From: Bacillota bacterium | GTDB taxonomy: Bacteria > Bacillota > Bacilli > Paenibacillales > UBA4045 | Length of the DNA stretch: 64,000 bases | Assembly (NCBI GenBank): GCA_023441055.1 | Contig: JAEZQY010000020.1 | Coordinates: 1-64,000, forward strand | Direction of reading: 5' to 3' | Part shown: in pieces, positions 44,496 through 53,378 of the stretch | Layout of the letters: each line of letters opens with the position of its first letter | How positions within the stretch are numbered: the stretch's first letter is position 1 | Position numbers and translations under genes: made by a program | Notes under the pieces: generated by a model | What the model saw: only the letters and a program-made list of their open reading frames with translations | What the model was told of the DNA's origin: nothing | Databases searched by the model: none

Positions 44496-46667
44496 TCAAT
44501 CGTCCGCTACCGTTTCTTTGCGCAGCATTGTCCGATATTCCTGGGGTGTAACGCCTTCATATTTTTTGAACAATCGGAAGAACGTCGCTCTGCTCAGAAT
44601 GCCGACCTGCTCAGCAATCTGATCATTCTTCATCGTAGTTGCAGCCAATAATCGCTTGGCCTCCGCAACTCGTTTCATACTGATGTAATCTGTCAAATTT
44701 GTACCCGCAATGTCTTTGAATAGCTTTGACACATACTTAGCTGACAGATTCATCTCTTCTGCAATTCGTTCCAGGTAGAGATCCTGCGAGTAATGCTCAT
44801 CTATATAAGCGATTATTCGAGCAACAAGCTGCCCCGTTTTATTGTCCTCCGTGTCAACCGTTCGTTCTAGAATAGCCCGATAGAAGCTTAACAGCGATTC
44901 CAGGTGATCATTCAGGTCGAGGATATGCTTGCTCTTCCCGCTGAGAATCGTATGTTCCTCCTCACTCAACAGTTCAACCGGATTAATTCCCTTCTCATTC
45001 GAGTATTTGATGCCAATATTATAAAGTTGAATCAGAAGCAAATTCATATAGGAATAGGCCGTTCCTTTGTGTAAATTTAGTTCGACAATCGTCCGCACCT
45101 CGCGCTCCAACAGCTCGGAATCACCGACCTTCATGCCATTGATCACCTTATTCTCATCCACAAAGCTGAGGTGGAAGCCTTCCTTCTTCGGCTGATTTGA
45201 GGCGTGCACAATTTGGAAATCATTCATTGGATCTGCCTTCGCAAGCGCCATCCTTGCATCGCCGAACGATTTGGACAGCTCTCCTATGTGGGAATAGATA
45301 TGACCGACACCAATGGCGAGGCTGTAATATTTGAGGTCATAATCGAAAGTCTGCATGATCGATTTCAATCCACGCTCGAATTTCTCGTAATCATCAGGCT
45401 CCCTCAAATTGATCATCGCGATATATAATTGATTCTGACTATCTATGACATAGGCATTTACATAATTTTTCAGTACTCCCTCTAACACCTTCCTGAGCTT
45501 CTCCATAATCATGAGCCGGTCGATATCCTGGATGTCGTGCATGAATGCGTCCTTAAAGGTAAATTTAATCGAACAGCACAAGTATTCGCCCTTCTCGAAC
45601 CCGATCATCTCCATGAATGCTTCATGCTTATCCAAGTTACTGCCATTGAGAATAAAGGTAAACGCGTTCTCAAGAAATTCGCTAGAAAACTGTTCATGCT
45701 TGTTCTGGGCTTCGATCAGGTTACGAATCGGATTGTACAGTTTGGTGCTGAACACGAATGCAAACACAATACCGATAATGAACAAGATAAAGGAAAGCCA
45801 CGCCGTTACCAGCAGAATACCCGACGCCTGCTGGCGATATTCCGTCACCGGCGTGAACGCATAGTACTTCCAGCCATATTCGGACTCATAGACCGTCCTT
45901 ATCATAGTAGGATCCCATTCGCTCGGATTAGCAGACACTGTGTGATCCGCTACGATCGGCCGTCCATCCTGGTCCATGACTAGATAAGTCGTTGAGGCGT
46001 AGGCCGCATTCTTCTTCAGAACATCCATCATACTGGATACGGAAATCGTAATGACCACAACAACCCGATTCCCTCTAATATATTGGCCCATCACGACAGG
46101 CACTACGGTAACGGCCTGTTCGGTGAATGACTTCTTAATCATTGTCGTCGGGAGCACGCGGAAGGCGAAGGTCTCATCCAGCAACTGCTCCCAATAGTCT
46201 GTATCATAGGCATCGAATTCATAGAACCTGGTAAAAAACGATTGAAAGGATTCCAAGCCATCGCTCTTGTAAATCCATTCCTTATCAACATAGACGAACA
46301 TATCATCGATATAGGGGCTTATAATTGTGCGACTGGAGGAGAGCACCTTATTGATGCTTGAGGAGCGCGCCCTCTCCTCTATGGTCAGCGAGGCTGCGGG
46401 GGATAAATACTGTTGGACTGTATCATTCGCCAGAAAATTCATGCCTGTCTGCTCGGCAGTGCGCAAATAAATATCGACCGTCTTGGATGAGGAGGCCAAA
46501 TTAGAAGAAACATCCTCCATCAGTTGGCGCTTGAAGATCGATATATTAGCAAAATACACGATAAATCCAACAATCAAAGTGGGAATGATCAAAAATAGAA
46601 AATAGCCCAATATTCGAAAATAAAGACGGTTGGTCTTGATCATTAATTGTCCCTGTCCAATCCTCAT
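44496..46667 (-). CDS. Membrane-bound AraC family regulator with extracytoplasmic sensor
   Basis: A 723-residue regulator. One transmembrane helix near residues 15-35 (ILGYFLFLIIPTLIVGFIVY) and another near 285-315 (WLSFILFIIGIVFAFVF) flank an outward-facing Cache-like sensor. The cytoplasmic part holds a GGDEF-like or helical middle and a C-terminal double-HTH AraC domain (IIAYIDEHYSQDLYLERIAEEM through GVTPQEYRTML). The ATG at 46667 follows GGGGGAACTGAG. It likely activates the adjacent importer genes in response to extracellular substrate; this is the usual role for such genes next to LplB/LplC systems in Paenibacillus. Confidence 0.88.
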   Translation of the reverse strand: MRIGQGQLMIKTNRLYFRILGYFLFLIIPTLIVGFIVYFANISIFKRQLMEDVSSNLASSSKTVDIYLRTAEQTGMNFLANDTVQQYLSPAASLTIEERARSSSINKVLSSSRTIISPYIDDMFVYVDKEWIYKSDGLESFQSFFTRFYEFDAYDTDYWEQLLDETFAFRVLPTTMIKKSFTEQAVTVVPVVMGQYIRGNRVVVVITISVSSMMDVLKKNAAYASTTYLVMDQDGRPIVADHTVSANPSEWDPTMIRTVYESEYGWKYYAFTPVTEYRQQASGILLVTAWLSFILFIIGIVFAFVFSTKLYNPIRNLIEAQNKHEQFSSEFLENAFTFILNGSNLDKHEAFMEMIGFEKGEYLCCSIKFTFKDAFMHDIQDIDRLMIMEKLRKVLEGVLKNYVNAYVIDSQNQLYIAMINLREPDDYEKFERGLKSIMQTFDYDLKYYSLAIGVGHIYSHIGELSKSFGDARMALAKADPMNDFQIVHASNQPKKEGFHLSFVDENKVINGMKVGDSELLEREVRTIVELNLHKGTAYSYMNLLLIQLYNIGIKYSNEKGINPVELLSEEEHTILSGKSKHILDLNDHLESLLSFYRAILERTVDTEDNKTGQLVARIIAYIDEHYSQDLYLERIAEEMNLSAKYVSKLFKDIAGTNLTDYISMKRVAEAKRLLAATTMKNDQIAEQVGILSRATFFRLFKKYEGVTPQEYRTMLRKETVADD

Positions 46668-46734
46668 CTCAGTTCCCCCATTTAGAAGCAATAATATAGA
46701 AAGGAGATGATGCAACTCATCATCCCCTGATATC

Positions 46735-47820
46735 CTATGGCTTCCAGATTGTTGCCGCAATATAGCAAGCTCCGCCCAATCTGTCATTATAATAATAGAC
46801 AGTAACCAACTGCCCATCCTGTCGTAGAATCGTCCGCGGGTATCCGATATCATGACTGCCCCCGTCTGCGCGAAGAATGATTTCTTCCCCCCAGGTCAAT
46901 CCGTTATCCTCGCTGAGCTTGGCTCTCATTCCATAAGGCGAGTTCCGAAACGCATAAGTCATACATAGTCGCCCGTCCGCTAGTTTCGTCAATGTCGCAG
47001 GATTTCCACCATTACCACAATCCTCCACTGGACGCCCTCGATAACTCCAAGATAGACCATTATCCTGAGAGATGTACAGGTCGATCCAATCCTTTTTTTC
47101 CTTTTCATTGAATTGTTCACGTTCACGGGTTGCCACGACCAATGTATCCTCAGAAATTCGCGCGCTGGCTGGCATAATGCTGAAGCCGTCTTCACGGCTA
47201 GGACTTACCCAAGACTTGAACTCGAAGTCCTTACCACCATTGACAGTCTGTGCGCAGAACACGCGGCTTCCTGTCTCTGTCCCCTCAATCGTGGGTGCCG
47301 TCAGGAATATCATGCATTCCTGAGCGTCGTCTATCACATAATCTGTGCGAGCAGCAATTCCAATCTGTCCCATCATCGATAAGCTGTAAGGACCTTGCCA
47401 GCTATGACAGCGGTCAGTAGACGTATAGAACCAGGACGTACCGCCATCAACATTCTCCCGCGCGAATAGCATGGCGAAATTGGGATCCATAAAATTGACT
47501 TCCTTATCCAATGGAACAGGCTGGTTGATCCCCTTATTATCATTATCCGAGCCATCGGAGTGTTCGCCTACCGATAATCCCTTATTCCCCGGTGCTCGCA
47601 ACGGCATCTCTTGGTAGTCCCAAGTTAGCCCGCCATCCAGACTTCTTGCCTGCATCGTAGTTGAAGGCTTGGAACGATCCCGGGCATGGAAGCCTCCACT
47701 GTCCAAGTGATAACCGGACGTAAATCCAACTACAATCTCGTCTCCCCAGGACCAGATTCCGTAATTCGCAGGCCAGCCCGCATAGCGACCCTCTTCTTGA
47801 TACACAATAATATGTTCCAT
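46735..47820 (-). CDS. Sialidase-like (BNR repeat) six-bladed propeller, cytosolic
   Basis: A 361-residue protein with several Asp-box-like elements: SLDGGLTW, STDRCHSW, NGGKDFEF, SQDNGLSW and SEDNGLTWGE. It has no signal peptide. The fold suggests a glycosidase or glycoside-binding propeller of the exo-sialidase group. An Arg triad is not verified, so sialidase activity is unproven. GGGGAG precedes the ATG. It sits 17 bases after the Gfo/Idh/MocA gene and before the AraC gene, suggesting it processes imported material in the cytosol. Confidence 0.75.
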   Translation of the reverse strand: MEHIIVYQEEGRYAGWPANYGIWSWGDEIVVGFTSGYHLDSGGFHARDRSKPSTTMQARSLDGGLTWDYQEMPLRAPGNKGLSVGEHSDGSDNDNKGINQPVPLDKEVNFMDPNFAMLFARENVDGGTSWFYTSTDRCHSWQGPYSLSMMGQIGIAARTDYVIDDAQECMIFLTAPTIEGTETGSRVFCAQTVNGGKDFEFKSWVSPSREDGFSIMPASARISEDTLVVATREREQFNEKEKKDWIDLYISQDNGLSWSYRGRPVEDCGNGGNPATLTKLADGRLCMTYAFRNSPYGMRAKLSEDNGLTWGEEIILRADGGSHDIGYPRTILRQDGQLVTVYYYNDRLGGACYIAATIWKP

Positions 47821-47837
47821 TGTATGGCTCCCCTATT

Positions 47838-48890
47838 CTAGTTTGAGATCGTTGGTTCGTGATTTACGTACACTTCTTTGCCTGTGCGTGAGGATTCATA
47901 TATCGCCATAATGACGGCTACTGCCTTCCTTGCCTCTCGCGCACTGATCAATGGCTCCTGATCCTCAATAATGCAGGTAATCATGTCCTCGATTAGAATG
48001 CGATGCCCATCTAAGGCGATATTACGCGGGTCAGCCCCTGGATTGCCTACTGCGCTGCTATCATCAGGTCTATCAATCGTTCCCTGCAGCAGCTCCCAGG
48101 TCTGCACACCCTTATCGCCGAAGATAAGCGAACCATTCTCGCCATGCAATTCAAATCTTGTATCCTGTCCTGGATATACGGAAGTCGCGCCTTGTATGAC
48201 ACCGAGTGCGCCGTTCTTATACTTGACTGCAATCACTGCTGTGTCCTCCACCTCGATATCGCGTACGAGCGCAGCCGTATGAGCGAATACGGATTCAATG
48301 TCTCCCATCATCCACTGGATTAAGTCGATGCCGTGCACCCCTTGATTCATTAAGGCGCCGCCTCCATCAAGCTCCCATGTGCCGCGCCAGCCCGCGCTAG
48401 CATAATACTCAGGACTTCTGTAATACTTCAGGAAAGCGTCTCCGAGCACCATCCTGCCAAGCTTGCCTTCCTGAATCGCCTGGCGCGCAGCAATGGCTTC
48501 AGGCATCGTGCGGCGCTGGTAGACACAAGCAAATTTGACTTTACTCCTGTCAATCACTTCGATCATACGATCAATCTTCTCAAGTGTGATATCAATCGGC
48601 TTCTCGCATAGGATGTGCTTGCCCGCATTCGCGATATCAATCGTTGCCCATTCATGCAATCCGCTTGGCAAGCAGATCGTGATCACATCTAATTCTTCAA
48701 TTGCAAGCATGCTTTTCAAATCAGCACACACATGAGGAATGTTGTACTCGTTAGCTAAGCGCTCTGCCTTCTCCTGAACAGTATCGCAAACCGCGTATAG
48801 CTCAGCGCGGGGATTTTCAGTTATCGCTTTCGCATGCGAAGCGGATATTACACCGGCTCCGAGTATGCCGAATTTTAGTATTTGGCTCAT
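47838..48890 (-). CDS. Gfo/Idh/MocA family oxidoreductase
   Basis: A 350-residue dehydrogenase. It has Rossmann motif FGILGAGVIS, EKPIDIT near residue 97 and the substrate-site block GGALMNQGVHGIDLIQW with the conserved His. It starts after GAGGTGAGC. It is second in a run of Gfo genes followed by the BNR propeller gene, all closely spaced and in one direction. Confidence 0.9.
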   Translation of the reverse strand: MSQILKFGILGAGVISASHAKAITENPRAELYAVCDTVQEKAERLANEYNIPHVCADLKSMLAIEELDVITICLPSGLHEWATIDIANAGKHILCEKPIDITLEKIDRMIEVIDRSKVKFACVYQRRTMPEAIAARQAIQEGKLGRMVLGDAFLKYYRSPEYYASAGWRGTWELDGGGALMNQGVHGIDLIQWMMGDIESVFAHTAALVRDIEVEDTAVIAVKYKNGALGVIQGATSVYPGQDTRFELHGENGSLIFGDKGVQTWELLQGTIDRPDDSSAVGNPGADPRNIALDGHRILIEDMITCIIEDQEPLISAREARKAVAVIMAIYESSRTGKEVYVNHEPTISN

Positions 48891-48924
48891 AAGCTCACCT
48901 CAAGATTAGATTGGGAATCCGCAA

Positions 48925-49920
48925 TTAACGTATCAGCCTGACCGTCTCATCAACCGCTACCGATGCTTGTGATGCTTGTAGGATATCATGGACGCCGAGC
49001 AGGGAGTGCCTGTTCTGCAGCCGTTGCAGGAAATCGCCTGTTATGCTCGTCGGGGGCTGCTTAAGCTCTATGCTGTGCAGCTGCTCCGAGCTTGTCGTGC
49101 GCAGCATTAATCCATCCTTGCTTATTAACGGATCACCCGCCAGTCGCAGCTCTGCGAATCCTTCCGTGCCTGTCACGAACAGACGCCCATCTCCCCAGGT
49201 CCAGCTGCGCTCAGGCGTGAACCAATCCGCGTACAGCTGGGCCGTGATATGCCCATCCAGCAGCACTTGCACACTGGCGGTATCATAGAAGTCAGGATGC
49301 TCGGGCAGTATTCGCTTGCCCATATAGCCTTCTGCCTGCAGGATCTCCTTACCTGTTAACCACCTGAGCAGATCGAAATCATGAACTAATAAATCAATCA
49401 CGATTCCACCGCTCTGCTCTCTCGAGAAGAACCAGGCTGGGCGCTGCGATGCGCTTAATCGATGCGGCTTGCGGATGCCGATCGAGACGATGTCCCCCAA
49501 TACCCCTTGATCAATCTGACTTTTCAATGTATAGATAGCAGGGTGGAATCGCTCAGTGAGCAGCATGCCTATTTCGATCTTGCCCCTGCCTACAACAGCC
49601 TGCAGACGCTCGAGGTCGCGTTTATTCGTGACTGCGGGCTTGTCCACCATAATCGGGATCCCGTGTTGTTCGCACCGTTCAATAATGGTAATCTTCTCAT
49701 TATTGATTGCTGAGCTGCCCACGATGTCGGCGTTCGCTAGCAGCCATTGTTCATCCTCCACCACCGGCAGATTGAATTTACTGACGACAGCACTGACCAC
49801 CCGATTGGGATTGGATTCACACACACCAATACATGTATGTCCTAAGGCGAGCATTTCCTCGATAAATATACCGATATGCGCGTGCTCGCATCCAATAATC
49901 GCAAATTTCAACTTATTCAT
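48925..49920 (-). CDS. Gfo/Idh/MocA family oxidoreductase with DKP variant motif
   Basis: A 331-residue protein of the Gfo/Idh/MocA family: FAIIGCEHAHIG at the N-terminus and VIDLLVHDFDLLRW for the substrate His block. The catalytic EKP motif reads DKPA (IMVDKPAVTNK, about residue 95); the Rossmann segment has CEHAH where GxGxxG usually occurs. It may still bind NAD but with altered chemistry, or may be a regulatory relative. GGAGGAGAG precedes the ATG at 49920; a GTG six bases upstream is less likely. It is the first gene of the operon running to 39773. Confidence 0.82.
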   Translation of the reverse strand: MNKLKFAIIGCEHAHIGIFIEEMLALGHTCIGVCESNPNRVVSAVVSKFNLPVVEDEQWLLANADIVGSSAINNEKITIIERCEQHGIPIMVDKPAVTNKRDLERLQAVVGRGKIEIGMLLTERFHPAIYTLKSQIDQGVLGDIVSIGIRKPHRLSASQRPAWFFSREQSGGIVIDLLVHDFDLLRWLTGKEILQAEGYMGKRILPEHPDFYDTASVQVLLDGHITAQLYADWFTPERSWTWGDGRLFVTGTEGFAELRLAGDPLISKDGLMLRTTSSEQLHSIELKQPPTSITGDFLQRLQNRHSLLGVHDILQASQASVAVDETVRLIR

Positions 49921-49958
49921 AGTCACTCTCCTCCAAGAAGTATCTTAAACCGTCATGG

Positions 49959-49988
49959 TTGCAGAACATGCGACACACTTGTTATGAT
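49959..49988 (+). promoter_or_regulatory. Promoter of the second ROK gene
   Basis: TTGCAG (49959-49964), an 18-base spacer and TATGAT (49983-49988), ending 30 bases before the GTG start. It lies in the 98-base divergent region shared with the Gfo gene. Confidence 0.55.
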
Positions 49989-50018
49989 GAACACAAATAT
50001 AGCTGAGGTGACGATACT

Positions 50019-51272
50019 GTGGCAAAAACGATCGATCCATCCAATCCTATAAAATCGAGAGGCCGCGGACCAACCCTAGCTAAGGATATCAATCGCAAGC
50101 GGGTGTATCAATTAATCAAGCAGAAGCGCAGCGCCTCCCGAGTGGAATTGGCTAAGCAGCTTCATCTGAACAAGAATACGGTTAACGTTATCATAGAGGA
50201 GATGCTCGCCGCCGATTTCGTGAAAGAATTTGGCCCTCAGACAACCCATACGCCAGGCCGCAAGCCAATCCTGTTGGGCTTCAACGCCAATGTGAAGCTG
50301 GCGATCGGCGCACAAGTAACCTCCACGATGATCCATTGGGCGATTACCGACCTGTATGCTACCCCGTTATCCTCATTCTCGGTACCGCTTGAAGCCTCCG
50401 ACCCGGATTATGTGATAGACACCATCCTGCGCGGCATCGATCAAATCTCGAAACAATATCCATTATCCAACTGCACAGGAATCTGCGTCGGCGTGCCTGG
50501 CCTAATGGAGGAAGGCATCGGCCGAGTGATCCGCTCCAGCCATCTGGGATGGCGAGATGTAGCTCTGCAGAGCCGTCTACAAGACCTACTGCAAGACCGC
50601 CTGCAGGGAGAATCGCAAGGCCGCGCATCGATTCGACTGCAAGCAGACAACAGCGTCAAGCTGGCTTCCCTGGGTGAGATGTGGCATGGCTCCGGCCAGG
50701 GCTTAGACAGCTTCGTCTATTGTTACTTTGGCAACGGAGTCGGCTGCAGCATCATCATCGGCGGAGCCATCGTCCGAGGCCAGCGGAATGCGGCTGGGGA
50801 GCTTGGCCATATCGTCGTTGATCCGGAAGGACCCATATGTGGATGCGGCAATACCGGCTGTCTGGAGGCCTGCGTCAGCCTGCCCTCGATCCTCCAACGC
50901 TTGGCCAGAACGGTCTCAGCTCCGCCTCGGGATCTATCGATGGACTGGATTATGGCCGAGCTAGCCGCAGGAGATGAGACGATTCACATTGAGATGAAGC
51001 AGGTTGGGCAATCGATTGGCGCTGCGCTGAGCTATGTCGCCAATCTGCTGAACCCCGGCGTGATCATCTGCGACGGTCCGCTCATGCAGGCATCCGATTA
51101 TATCTTCCCTCATATACAAGATGTATTAGAGCAACGTTGCGTATCCATTACAGTCGATCAACTCTTGTTAGTACGTTCCGAGCTGTTCCCTTATGCCGGC
51201 TGCATCGGTGCTGCTGCCAGCGTCATTCATGCTTGGGAAGAGGAGCTTATCACATTCGATTCGACAACATGA
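50019..51272 (+). CDS. ROK family transcriptional regulator (2)
   Basis: A 417-residue NagC/XylR-type protein. An HTH (SRVELAKQLHLNKNTVNVII, about residues 40-60) precedes an ROK domain with GNGVGCSIIIGGAIV and GELGHIVVDPEGPICGCGNTGCLEA, retaining the full zinc motif. The GTG start has GAGGTGA eight bases upstream. The gene diverges from the dehydrogenase operon, which it probably controls. Its last 46 bases overlap the 3' end of the NagA-like gene on the other strand. Confidence 0.9.
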   Translation: MAKTIDPSNPIKSRGRGPTLAKDINRKRVYQLIKQKRSASRVELAKQLHLNKNTVNVIIEEMLAADFVKEFGPQTTHTPGRKPILLGFNANVKLAIGAQVTSTMIHWAITDLYATPLSSFSVPLEASDPDYVIDTILRGIDQISKQYPLSNCTGICVGVPGLMEEGIGRVIRSSHLGWRDVALQSRLQDLLQDRLQGESQGRASIRLQADNSVKLASLGEMWHGSGQGLDSFVYCYFGNGVGCSIIIGGAIVRGQRNAAGELGHIVVDPEGPICGCGNTGCLEACVSLPSILQRLARTVSAPPRDLSMDWIMAELAAGDETIHIEMKQVGQSIGAALSYVANLLNPGVIICDGPLMQASDYIFPHIQDVLEQRCVSITVDQLLLVRSELFPYAGCIGAAASVIHAWEEELITFDSTT

Positions 51273-52441
51273 TTCCCTTCCTTATAGACGTCATGAATGC
51301 GGATCTGTCCCTCCTCGCCCCAACTATAAATCAATAAATCTGCTGGCGCCCCTACTGCCAGGCCTTGCGCCGTTGGCAGCCGCATAAAGTGCGCCGGATG
51401 CACAGATGCCATATCCCATGCGGCACTCCTGGAGCAGACTCCTGTTCGCGACATGTGACTGACACCGGTCCTCAGCAGCTGTGCTGACCCTGCGAGCAGC
51501 TGTTGATTTCCGGTTAGGTGCAGCCGCCCCTCCTCAGTAAGCGTAACGCGCCCACCTATATGGGTTTCATAGTCGCCTGGCGCAAGGCCGCTTAGATAGA
51601 CAGCATCGCTAACCAGCAGCATCCGCTCCTTCTTCACCTGATAGAACACCTTGAGCACAGATGCAGGCAGATGGAAACCGTCGCCAATCACGGTCGCGAA
51701 GAGCTGGTCCTGTGCTAGCTGCTCCCAGATATAATTCGGATGCCTAGGAAGTGTAAGATGTGCCCCGTTGCCCAGATGTGTGCTGAGCGCGGCGCCCGCT
51801 TGTACCGCTCGGGCAATCTGCTCCGGGCTAGCCGCCGTATGTCCGATAGACACCATCACGCCGCTCTCCACACATCGCGAGATGAAGTCGGTCGCTCCCT
51901 CCCATTCCGGCGATAGCGTGACGAGCCGAATCAATCCGTCTGCTGCTTGCTGCCAGCGCAGGAACAACGCCCAATCCGGCGCCTTCACATAAGCCTGATC
52001 ATGCGCGCCGCGCGGCCCGTCTAGCGGGGAAATGAACGGACCCTCCAGGTGTATGCCGGCAATACTCGCATTCACCATCCCATCGTTCCGACATGCTCTT
52101 GCTATAGCGGCAACCATCTCCTCGATCGCATCATCCGAGTTGGTGATTACCGTTGGGTAATAGGTCGTGACACCGTTTACCCATAGCTGTCTAGTCGCAT
52201 CATGGATGGCACGCTCACCTATCGGCGGCGTATTGAAGTCAATCCCGAAGCAGCCATTGATCTGAAGATCAACTAATCCGGGTGCAACCCAGGGCAAACC
52301 GGACGTGTATTCATCCTGCGCCAGCTCTTCAATGGCGACAATTTTACCGCATATCATCCGAATGCGGACAGGCGATCCAGTTCGGTAATGCAAGCCCTCA
52401 ATCTGACATTGCGCATCCTGCGCTGGCTCCTGAACCATCAT
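51227..52441 (-). CDS. nagA: N-acetylglucosamine-6-phosphate deacetylase-like amidohydrolase
   Basis: A 404-residue TIM-barrel amidohydrolase of the NagA group, which removes the acetyl group from GlcNAc-6-phosphate. Metal and substrate elements are HLEGPFIS (Glu ligand), SIGHTAA (His), THLGN (second His), IGDGFHLP and the catalytic Asp in VSDAVYLSG. Classic NagA proteins have THLFNAM where this one has THLGNGAH, so substrate preference may differ. The ATG overlaps the nagB stop (ATGA), giving a coupled nagB-nagA operon. Confidence 0.82.
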   Translation of the reverse strand: MMVQEPAQDAQCQIEGLHYRTGSPVRIRMICGKIVAIEELAQDEYTSGLPWVAPGLVDLQINGCFGIDFNTPPIGERAIHDATRQLWVNGVTTYYPTVITNSDDAIEEMVAAIARACRNDGMVNASIAGIHLEGPFISPLDGPRGAHDQAYVKAPDWALFLRWQQAADGLIRLVTLSPEWEGATDFISRCVESGVMVSIGHTAASPEQIARAVQAGAALSTHLGNGAHLTLPRHPNYIWEQLAQDQLFATVIGDGFHLPASVLKVFYQVKKERMLLVSDAVYLSGLAPGDYETHIGGRVTLTEEGRLHLTGNQQLLAGSAQLLRTGVSHMSRTGVCSRSAAWDMASVHPAHFMRLPTAQGLAVGAPADLLIYSWGEEGQIRIHDVYKEGNHVVESNVISSSSQA

Positions 52442-53196
52442 CGCGCTCTCTGCCTCTCTTGATAAGAATCCGCATCAACATACAGTGTACAATCCGGATG
52501 TGTGCGCAGAATCGTCGATGGGCAGCCCGTTCCGATTGTCTCATGCAGCGTTCGGCTAACTGCCTCGCGCTTAGTAGGCCCCGGTACCATGCAGAACAGA
52601 TGCTTGCCGGACAATAACGCTGGAATCGTTAGCGTCAACGCATGTGTCGGAACGTCCGCGATCACAGGGAAGCAGCCGTCATTCACCTGCTGCTGTCTGC
52701 AATCACCTTCCAACGCGACTAGCTTGACTAGCGCAGGATCATTGAAATCCGCCACCGGGGGATCATTAAAGGCGATATGGCCGTTCTCCCCAATGCCCAG
52801 ACATACGATATCGATTGGAGACTGCGAGAGCAAGCCTGCATATCGGTCGCATTCCTCCTGCGCCTCACCGCTGCAATCGATCAGGTGAACCACGCCGGGC
52901 GACACCACATCGAACAGGCGATCCTTCAGGAACTGGCTGAATCGCTGAGGAGCATCGCTGGATAAACCGATATATTCATCCATGTGGAAGACCGTCACAC
53001 GCTTCCAATCGATACCCTCGATCTGAGTCAGCGTCTGCAGAAATTCATTCTGCGAGGGCGCTGCTGCGAATATCATCCGAATACGCTCCTGTGTCCCCAG
53101 AAGCTGCTTCATTCTATCCGCGACATCGTACCCTGAAGCCTTGCCCAGAGACGAGCGATCAGGGCTGATTCTCACCTTCAGTTTGTCGTACAACAC
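52438..53196 (-). CDS. nagB: Glucosamine-6-phosphate deaminase/isomerase
   Basis: A 252-residue NagB-type enzyme converting glucosamine-6-phosphate to fructose-6-phosphate and ammonia. Conserved are VFHMDEYIGL (catalytic Asp), CLGIGENGHIAFNDPP (catalytic His) and the PGPTKREAV phosphate-binding end. The segment equivalent to TRxxN reads CRQQQVNDGCF, as in a NagB subfamily. It starts at GTG with GGAGGT six bases upstream. It leads the nagB-nagA pair under a promoter with a perfect palindrome. Confidence 0.9.
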   Translation of the reverse strand: MLYDKLKVRISPDRSSLGKASGYDVADRMKQLLGTQERIRMIFAAAPSQNEFLQTLTQIEGIDWKRVTVFHMDEYIGLSSDAPQRFSQFLKDRLFDVVSPGVVHLIDCSGEAQEECDRYAGLLSQSPIDIVCLGIGENGHIAFNDPPVADFNDPALVKLVALEGDCRQQQVNDGCFPVIADVPTHALTLTIPALLSGKHLFCMVPGPTKREAVSRTLHETIGTGCPSTILRTHPDCTLYVDADSYQERQRAR

Positions 53197-53210
53197 AGCA
53201 TCACCTCCAA

Positions 53211-53262
53211 TTAGTATAAATATTATACTAATTAATATACAGAATAATTATCAATCTGGCAA
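53211..53262 (-). promoter_or_regulatory. nagB promoter with palindromic operator
   Basis: On the minus strand, TTGCCA (53262-53257), a 17-base spacer, then TATATT (53239-53234). Just downstream, TTAGTATAA (53211-53219) and TTATACTAA (53223-53231) form a perfect 9-bp inverted repeat with a 3-base centre. The form resembles sites of GntR/YvoA-type repressors; no such regulator is encoded in the window. Confidence 0.75.
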
Positions 53263-53306
53263 CGGTCGATTTTGAAGAATAGTACCGCCCACCAATAAAT
53301 AAGAAA

Positions 53307-53350
53307 AAGCTGTTCCATGCGTCACCGATACGACACGCATAGAACAGCTT
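53307..53350 (-). terminator. katA terminator
   Basis: AAGCTGTTCCATGCGT (53307-53322) pairs with ACGCATAGAACAGCTT (53335-53350), with one mismatch and a 12-base loop. On the minus strand it is followed by TTTTCTTATTTATT. Confidence 0.88.
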
Positions 53351-53378
53351 CTTCTTCTATGAAATAATTATAAGTGCA

